64,000 nt of DNA from Pohlia nutans (Eukaryota; Streptophyta; Bryopsida; Bryales; Mniaceae): positions 8,010,001-8,074,000 of the forward strand of contig CM040087.1 in assembly GCA_022496805.1 (NCBI GenBank), in the 5' to 3' direction. Made by a program: the position numbers and the translations under genes. Shown piece by piece: positions 56,502 to 64,000 of the stretch. The notes under the pieces were generated by a model. It did no database searches, had not been told where the DNA came from, and saw nothing but the letters and a program-made list of their open reading frames with translations. Numbering within the stretch: the stretch's first letter is position 1; every line of letters begins with the position of its first letter.

Positions 56502-57500
56502 CTTTTGGTTTGCCGTGGGGTGCTCCTAAACCCTAAATAGCGGCCGCCCAAAAAAAAAAAAAAAACAGTTTTTTTTTTTTTGACTTTTTGACTTTTTGAC
56601 TTTTTCCAAAATTTACTATTTTTAGCCTTTGGGTGCGCGGCCGCGCACCCAAAGACCCTGCCATCTCCCTCTCATCTTCTTCTTCTCTCCTCACATATAT
56701 AGAGGAGAGGAGAGGGATGGGAGAGGGAGTGGGAGAATGATGAGAGAGACCCCTCTCCCCTATATATATGAGGAGAGGGGAGAGAGATGGAGAGGAGATG
56801 AACGTAGAGAGGGAGATGAAGATGGAAAGAGAGATGAAGATGGATAGGGAGATGTAGAGGGAGATTGAAGAGTCTTTGGGTGCGCGACCGCGCACCCGGA
56901 GTCTAAAAATAGTAAATTTTGGAAAAAGTCAAAAAAGTCAAAAAAAAAACTTTTTTTTTTTTTTTTTTTTGGGCAGCCGCCATTTAGGGTTTAGCAGCAC
57001 CCCACGGCCAACCAAAGAAGAAAAAAAACAGTTTTTTTTTTTTTTTTTTTGGCGGCTGCCATTTAGGGTTCAGCAGCACCTCATAGCCAATCCGAAAAAA
57101 AAAAAAAAAAAAAAAAACACACTTTTTTTTTTTTTTTTTTTTTTGGGTTTGCTCCCATTGTTTCGGGTTCAGCGGCCAAAAAAAGACAAGGAAGACAAAA
57201 AGGAAGAGAAGAAGAAAGACAAGAGGGAGACAAGAGGGAGACAAGAAAGAAGACAAGAAAGAAGACAAGAAAGAAATCTAGTTGAAAAAGAAAAGATGAA
57301 AGAAAAAAGATAAGATAAGATAAAGATAAGAATAAAAAATGATTAAAATAATTATTTGTTTACAATGTAAGGGATTGAAGAAAGACAATAATCGTCGATT
57401 TTTAAAATAAAAAGTTAGAACAAAAAAATTATGCGCCCGAGAACCAAGTGCATGATTATATGGCCAAGTGCGTAAATAGCGAATTGTGTGTTTTGAGTAG
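56030..57500. mobile_element. Large foldback element, ~600-bp arms, A/T-tract rich
   Basis: Left arm 56030-56640 and right arm 56875-57500 are inverted copies: CGCTATTTATGCACTTGG at the left edge pairs with CCAAGTGCGTAAATAGCG at the right, then TCTTTC-rich against GAAAGA-rich blocks, then TTTGGGTGCGCGGCCGCGCA-type sequence at both inner edges. Long A and T runs (for example 56455-56497, 56944-56970) lie between gene-like AACCCTAAATGGC blocks. The loop (56650-56874) is GAGAGG-rich. No transposase. The class is unknown; simple-sequence frames are artefacts. Confidence 0.7.
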
Positions 57501-57689
57501 ATTACAATCAATTTGGTAGCACTCAGTCTCTCTTCATGAAAATTGGGGAAGAACATTTCAGAAGCCTAGGCCGTTCATGTGATTTTTGTGTTGTGAACTG
57601 ATTAAATCTTGAGTGTGTCAGGCAGATCACATGTTGGAGAAACCTTTATTTTGATGCACGTTGAACTTTGAGAAATGTTGTTGAGTTAA

Positions 57690-57760
57690 CCCCTAAAGCA
57701 CCAAGAAGCCCAAATTGGACCTCATTTTTTCCAAAAGTTTTGAGTAGGCCGTATGTAGAT
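57690..57760. mobile_element. Orphan end of a TTAA-type element
   Basis: TTAA (57686-57689) is followed by CCCCTAAAGCACCAAGAAGC, the GGACCAAG-subfamily end. I did not find its partner end. Confidence 0.5.
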
Positions 57761-58198
57761 TTTTAAATGCCTCTTTAATTTGATACCCTCTAATATCACA
57801 ATCATGTTACTAAGACTAATTTTTAGTAATTATAACTATCACACTCTAATCCAACTTTAAGTTGCATGTAATTGTGATGATATGGAGTTATATAGTAGTA
57901 CAGTACATTGATTCTCTGATCTCTACTAAGGGACTTGCCTCATAAGTAAGTTTTGTGATATCAAATCAACATTGATGTGAGTTAGGAGACACAATGCAAT
58001 TCTTCACAAAAAAAAAAACATTTTTTTCATTCAAGTACTTGCACATCATGCTTCTATTATAAAGTGTCATAGCACTACAATTCTGACCATGTATGATGCA
58101 TCTGGTACTTCAAAACTGCAGCTAAGTGACCCGTGACAACAATTGGAGTTGTAGATACTATAAGGGGTGCTATTGGACGATTTCAGAGCTGCTGATGT
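57761..58198. other. Intergenic DNA, no gene seen
   Basis: Nothing recognisable; the 3' end of the transposase pseudogene begins at about 58199. Confidence 0.4.
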
Positions 58199-61100
58199 TC
58201 AGGGGCAACGACTTGGGGCAGGTGTTGATAGAAGCTCCTTTGGCAAATCAACGAGCACCGCGGAAGGGGTTGATGATGGCTGGGGCGCAACGTGCGCAAC
58301 TGCAAGTGGAGGCACGCGACGTGATTGCAAAATCTGCATTTGTGCAACCTCCAATGCTTCTCTTGAAGCGATGGAACCGAGGTGGGCTGCTGTGAATGCG
58401 AATGCTTGCGGTATGGGGAGCATTTGAGGCAGGTTAGTTGGCTGAATCTTTCTCTTTTTTGCTCGTCTTTTGGCTATTGCAATTCCTCGATTCCAATTGC
58501 ATGCCTGTGAGGGAGGGCGGTGCCTTACTGCTTCTGTTGTTGTTGAAGGATTCGCTATAGCTTGGCGAATTGTTGTCCACAAACGCTCACCGGTAGCTGC
58601 ACATGCCGTGCTTGTCCATTTCTTATTGAACTCTTTTAATGCTTCTCGCTCCGTTGCCCTTGTAAGTCGTTCTTGTCGCCTTTGTTCCTTCTCTTGCGCT
58701 CGCTTTGCCGTTGTCAATTCCACCTCTTTTTTCTTCATTTCCTTTGCAATTGCCATTTCTTCCTTTCTTGAGGCTTTAGATCGTGCTGCTTCTATGTACG
58801 CATCTGATGTCATCAATTGTGAGAGAGACTAATCAACTATGCCTTCCTCTCCCCTTCGTTTCCTATGAGATACTGTAATTGTGGAAGGCAGCTCTAAAAA
58901 ATGTGATGTTCGGTTGCCTTGTTGTGTAGCCTCTTGTTGTTCTTCTTGTGACTCATTTGTGGCACTCAAGTCTGTTGTTGTGACTTCAACGTCCTCCTCT
59001 ACAACAAGATCAGTTGATTCATCTTCATTCCCTTCATTATCTTCCTCTCCGACTTCAGACCTTACGAAAAATTGTTGTCGAGGCAGTAGCTCTTCTGGAG
59101 GAGTATCCAACACCACTCCATCTTCAAGTATGTCATGCTCACCATCTGTTTCTTCTCCATCACTTGAATCGCTCTCTGAATGAACATCTGCATTCTCATT
59201 GTCCCCGGCCTTTGTAAAATTTTTACTTGGTCCAAATCGTCCTGCCACATCATGTTCATTGAAAGGCCAAATACTAGCCTTCTTAAACCCTTGTTTGATG
59301 TTGTGGGCTGATTTGGCTTTCATGAGACTTTTGCACACCCATAACACTAGATCTTCCTTTGTCACATGCCTTCCCCGGTTGTTCATAGTCCATTCATCTC
59401 TTTCTTTTCGGAAATATGTTTTAAATGGTCTAAACACTGTCAAATCTAATGGCTGCAGGGCATGGCTTGTGTGACTTGGCAATGTCACCAAATCTAAACC
59501 TGCTTTTTGAGCTGCAACAACAACCTCAAGGCTAACATGACTTCCATGCCCATCAAGAATCAAGAGATGCCTATGAGATGGGGAAATGGAGCCTCTCCGT
59601 TAGATACAAAGAATGAAGTGTTCTATCCACTTGGCAAACAAAAATGAGGTCATCCATGCCTTTGGTTGCATTGCCATAGTAGCACCGGATTCTGCTTGAG
59701 CAATGTAATTCCTCATGATTCTTTTACCTTTCAAGATATAGAAGTTTGGAAGATGTTGGCCTGCTGCGTTCACACAAGCCAAGACGGACAACCACTCCCT
59801 CTCATCCGGAACTATGGAATGTACATTTCTACACCCTTTTCTTGCTATAACTAATCCATTGCCACTTCTAGATGCATTTGCTCCACTTTCATCACAATTC
59901 CATATTCTATCCGGTGAATATTCATGAGTCTTGTAGAGTTGTTCAAGATTCCCATAGAATGATCTCACATTCTCTTCACACAAATGTGTAGCCCTTGCTT
60001 GTTCTAAACCTTGCATGGTTCTAAGAGAGAGCTCCGGGTGTCTCTTGTGGAACCACTTCAGCCATCCATTTCCAAGGAGGCCATTGACAAAAGGTGTGTC
60101 TCTCTCCTCTGTTATTAAGGCTACTTTGATTTTGAGTTAGTTAATATTTAAGGGCCAACCCCTTTCTTGCATCTCCATAAGGTATACCACAAGTTCTTTC
60201 TCCTCTTCGTCAGTAAGAACCCCTTGACGTCCACATTTTCTACCTTGTCTTTTTCCCACAGCATGATCTCTAAAGCTACTTATGGGAATGCCACTGATGC
60301 CGAGCTGCTGCCCCTATTCCTAAACCTTTGTCTAACGCTGTAAATGCCTTCTTTAAATCTTCATTCGTCCATGATGCATTTCTCTTCTTACTAACTCTCT
60401 TGGCTTGTTGTTTCAGTGTAGATGTGGAAGTTTCATGGTGAATGAGATTTGAGACATCTCCTAAAACTTGAAGAGTATCTAGTTGAGGCTCAAGTGGTGG
60501 CTCGACCTCTCCTTGCACAAGGGAGGTGGTTGGGGCTCTAATTCTAGTAAGAGGAAGCTCATAGCCATCTTCTACTACAACATTGGGGCTCTCCAATTCT
60601 AAGATAGGTAGAGGTGACCATGGATTGCTCAAAACTTGAACCTCTCTACGCTGATTTGTTTGGCGTGTTCTTGGAGGAGGCACTAACCTTTGCGTATGTT
60701 GCCTTTGCAGCTGTGGTTGATGGTATGGTTGTGGATGCACCAGTCGCCCTTGTACTTCTCTCCTTCCTTCTAGGTCGTTAGTCTCAGCCTCTGAAGTGCC
60801 TTGTATGGTGTTGCAATCATGTTGACTTTCAAATCCATAATCCCAAGGCAATTCATTTGGAGAAATGTCATCGTATTGAGGTTGAGGCGGTGTAAGCTCC
60901 AGCTCTCTCCCTTCTTCATCAACACGAATGAAACTACTTACCATCCCACCCGTCCATCGTCTAAAACCGCCATGTATGGAGTCCAATTGATGAGGGTTCT
61001 CTACAGCTCTCATTGCAAGTGCACGGTGTGGTGTGTTGTTGGCAAAGTTTGAAGGGGCTTGGATGTTTGGCCACCTGCGATTCAATGCAACTCCTCTCCC

Positions 61101-61215
61101 GTACTCACTTCCAAACTCTATCCTCCGTCTACTGGGATGTTGATCTACATAAAATGGAACCCTTCTTGAACTATTACCTCGATATATGGCATAGAACTTA
61201 AGAAAAATGACCCCT
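58199..61215 (-). pseudogene. Pogo/Tigger-type DDE transposase pseudogene
   Basis: A decayed transposase of the Tc1/mariner-pogo group. The psq-type helix-turn-helix (WTNEDLKKAFTALDKGLGIG) lies near 60370-60290. The DDE_1 nuclease domain has the first Asp in IWNCDESG (59893-59891), the second in ILDGHGSH (59554-59552) and the third acidic position in HTSHALQPLD (59446-59444). The C-terminal part is Lys/Glu rich. Lesions: a frameshift between about 60300 and 60276, and in-frame stops at 60137-60139, 59600-59602 and 58829-58831; the frame is otherwise continuous. The frame extends upstream to an acceptor-like T8AG near 61215, so the N-terminal start is unknown and an intron is possible. Terminal inverted repeats were not found. 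Confidence 0.82.
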
Positions 61216-61511
61216 TGAATCTAAAAAAAAGAATGTGCATACAACAAGAAGAAAAGAATGAGCTGAAAACCCGAAATCCGGGAAATAGAAGAAAAGAATG
61301 AGCTAATCACTTTGCATTACAACACACAGCAAGAAGCATACAGACAAAGCAACTCATCTTGGTTACTAAGATGTGTCTCCTCTGTCTTAAGTACAGCTGA
61401 AAACAAACCTTAAACCACCCACTATAGGATTCTATTAACGCATTGTGGCGTTCTTGAAACCACTACTGTCACCACCATAAATACCTTATCTGACAGCTCT
61501 TAAACCCTCAA
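61216..61511. other. No feature seen
   Basis: Nothing recognisable; it may contain the upstream exon or terminus of the pogo-type element. Confidence 0.35.
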
Positions 61512-61515
61512 TTAA

Positions 61516-61766
61516 GGCCATATTCGTTAAATTGAGACAAAATGGTCATTTTGAGACTTCAACCCTAAAACAATTATAGTCATTTATCGTCGAGTCGACG
61601 ATAAGATGAGACTGTAACCTTTGGGCAATCAAAGGTTTATATATATATTAATATATTAAAGTCTCAAATTACCAAATAGTCGCAAACTTGAACAGTTATA
61701 ATAGTTTATCCTCGAGTCGACGATAAAATTGAGACTACACTTTGTCTCAATTTAACGAATAAGGCC
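61516..61766. mobile_element. TTAA-flanked palindromic MITE with GGCC ends, 251 bp
   Basis: Ends GGCCATATTCGTTAAATTGA and, inverted, GGCCTTATTCGTTAAATTGA (both then GACAAA), flanked by TTAA (61512-61515, 61767-61770). It holds two copies of the palindromic block TCGTCGAGTCGACGA / CCTCGAGTCGACGA. A different family from the CCCCTAAA group. Confidence 0.72.
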
Positions 61767-61770
61767 TTAA

Positions 61771-62613
61771 TTCTGCATATTTAGGAATCCTATTCCACTG
61801 CATGCTGCACCTATAACCACTATTAATTACAGCCATTTCCAACTACTCCTTCTGAGCTATTGGTTACAAATCTCATCATTGTTGGATTTAGGTATAAAGA
61901 TAGGTGTTGGTAAAAGGAGCCAGTTGGGAATGGGGTAACCACCTTATGTCAAAGGATTTTGTAGAGAATCACGTGCATGCATGATCCTTTAAAAAAAACC
62001 TTTGTATATGAAGAATTATATGTCTATAGATGTTGTATGCAAATCTATTCCAATCTAAGTGTATCTCAATTGTGAGTATATGTCAAAATGTATGCAAATC
62101 TATTCCAACCTAAATGTATTTGATTAGTTAGCATATTGTCTAAAGATTTAATAGGTCTCGGGGGCTACACTGTACTAAATATGTACGAGAATATGTGTGT
62201 GCACAGAGCGCGTATTAATTTGAACATTGATGTTTTACGTATACATACAATAAGCACATTTAGAACTGAAAATATTCACATATACGTGCATTAAACATAT
62301 ATTTAAAATCGAATATGTTTGTATACAAAGGCATTTAGACTTATAACATATTGTATAAAAGGAGGTTTTTAGAAGGAGTAATGAACACACATGATTCACA
62401 AACATAATGAAGAGTGCATTCCCGGGCAATGGTCTGATATGGGTATCCAAAAAAATCCTTGGAACTTTTACATCAGCCCCTATAGCATCTTTGCATAAGT
62501 CCCTCTATCAAATAAAATAAAAAGTTAATGGATTTGATGTAGTTTTGATTTCCTGCACTCATAATGTACACAAGAAAAAATTCAGGTCAACATTGAAGCA
62601 CTTAAAGATTTAA
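61771..62613. other. AT-rich intergenic DNA, no gene seen
   Basis: CTATTCCAA..TAA.TGTAT occurs twice near 62043-62060 and 62099-62117 (a short local duplication). No gene. Confidence 0.4.
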
Positions 62614-62838
62614 ACCCTTAAACGTCCCATAGAGATAGTATATACGATGTCGTATAATTGAGATTTGCTACCAATAAGAATCTCTAAATTGGGATTTTAA
62701 TAGCTCGCTAGAACCGCATTGATTTAAATTTCAACTTCTTTTCTAAACTCAAAGCCATTTTGGTGTGGATCGATTTCAAATATAACCAAAATACATCGTA
62801 TTCTACTGGTTTCCACGACAGGTTTAGACATTTAGGGG
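62614..62838. mobile_element. TTAA-flanked MITE, 225 bp, uninterrupted
   Basis: Left ACCCTTAAACGTCCCAT after TTAA (62610-62613), right GACATTTAGGGG before TTAA (62839-62842). Same subfamily as 1292-1902 and 17615-17839. Non-coding. Confidence 0.78.
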
Positions 62839-62842
62839 TTAA

Positions 62843-64000
62843 CTGACACTTTTTGTAGAAAAAAAGTAATTAGTCCTAACTACTTCAATACATCCAAATC
62901 ATTTCTTTAATACATCAAATGACGTCATTTTGGTTCCAATTTTGATACATAGTACATGTAGATATGTTTTATTTGAAATGATTACTTAGAGGATTAAAAA
63001 TAGTAATTAATGTGTATTACGATACCCATTAATGTTCACAAATCATAAAAATTTGAAAATAAATTTATTCAATTAAAAATTTAAACATGAACTGAAGCTG
63101 TTCATGTCATCTAGGTACAAATATTTTTTAATGAATTTTAATGAATTTTAGTCATCCAAAATGGACAAATTCAATGAATAGCTTGATTTCCTTCTTCTTA
63201 CACTTGTCAGGGAATGGGGCCATCTATGAAAAATAGACAGTTCCCTCATAGTGTTTGAGGAACTTTTGATGCATAGGATATTTGCTATGGGAATTGAAAA
63301 CAAATGAATGATATGGGAATGCTCAAGGTACCTAGTATCAAGATAATTCAATCGCCTATAAACAGTTTGGTGGGAAAATTTGAGATCCATTTCAAACTCC
63401 ATTGCTACATGGGAATTTGGCAATTTGCGTGAATTTTCTTTCTTCATGAAGGGGAATCCCAAAGGATCTCCTTGTGATTACAAAGGAGCATTGTTGTTAT
63501 TATCATTCTTAGCTCAGATTTAGTTTTATTGAATCCTTTTGGCAAATGAAAGAGGATTTCAGATTTTTGGGCCACATTACTCTATGACAATTGGACACTA
63601 GATCTATGAATAAGTTATGAGTATTTAAAATCCTGAACATAGGTGCACCATAACTTCACACCAGGATTTATGTTTAGAACGATGGACTGAACATGTTCAT
63701 CATTGTTTTATGCAATAGTTGGGTAAATTTTGATTAGAGATGAAATTTCAAACAATGGGCATTGTGGATATTACAACTCTCGTGTGTAATCCCCAATAAA
63801 CTATCAATAGAGTTCTTTTTATTGTGACAATCCATATGTTTAGCTCTTTCTAATGATATGATCTTGTTATTAATATTGGGCGTACATTTTATGACTTTAC
63901 ATTAGAAGAGAAATGAACCCTCTAAGAAGCTTTTCTGATGTTCCGTCAAAAATCTAATTTTTTATTGGAATTCACTTTTGAATAAAAGTATTTTAAATAT
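62843..64000. other. AT-rich terminal stretch, no gene seen
   Basis: A 104-codon minus frame (63462-63148) has no recognisable domain. Nothing else is supported. Confidence 0.4.

Noticed and set aside
56182..57313. Several 90-145-codon Lys/Glu- or Phe-rich frames
   Set aside because: They come from homopolymers and GAAAGA/TCTTTC simple sequence of a foldback element.
1..64000. CRISPR arrays, operons, ribosome-binding sites, rRNA genes
   Set aside because: The window is plant nuclear DNA with spliced genes; no regularly spaced short repeats and no rRNA sequence were seen.

Overview
This is a land-plant nuclear window. The evidence is GT-AG introns in two recognisable plant genes (a xyloglucan endotransglucosylase/hydrolase and an Elongin-A subunit), a nuclear tRNA-Lys(CUU), an L1-type LINE with a zinc-knuckle ORF1, a Ty1/copia primer-binding site matching initiator tRNA-Met, and Stowaway-like MITEs. 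I cannot fix the lineage from sequence alone. Gene density is low, the sequence is AT-rich, and most of the window is transposon-derived.

Layout. 1-5.8 kb: no gene; three MITEs nested inside one another (1242-2070), more MITEs, a hairpin and a copia LTR remnant. 5.8-12.4 kb: an almost complete LINE with target-site duplications, ORF1, and an ORF2 cut by one in-frame stop. 12.4-25.4 kb: MITE-rich DNA with nested TTAA-flanked elements, tRNA-Lys at 16828-16900 and a foldback element. 25.4-27.3 kb: the XTH gene (minus, three exons). 27.3-36.8 kb: more MITEs, a 58-bp tandem repeat, a dead LINE tail, and a pair of long inverted repeats. 36.8-41.4 kb: segment A, carrying a decayed F-box pseudogene (minus). 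41.7-43.9 kb: Elongin-A (minus, six exons), with a Stowaway element lying on a splice donor. 44.9-46.3 kb: MITEs and a hairpin. 47.7-54.9 kb: segments C and B. B holds an intact 501-residue F-box gene (plus). C is a near-identical inverted copy of the 3' part of B. 56-57.5 kb: a large foldback full of A/T tracts. 58.2-61.2 kb: a pogo/Tigger-type DDE transposase pseudogene (minus). 61.5-64 kb: two more MITEs, then nothing recognised.

Two patterns deserve most attention. First, at least a dozen short elements have ends of the type CCCCTAAA(C/G)G flanked by TTAA. Two independent comparisons (an empty site in a duplicated segment, and a nested insertion compared with an uninterrupted relative) show a 4-bp TTAA target duplication, the hallmark of piggyBac-like or Sola3-like transposition. 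Second, the F-box locus exists as three inverted pieces (A, B, C). The B/C arms are almost identical and flank the 5' part of the intact gene, so recombination between them would invert that segment yet leave an intact gene. The host genes (XTH, Elongin-A, F-box) are not functionally linked; they are ordinary genes in repeat-rich DNA.
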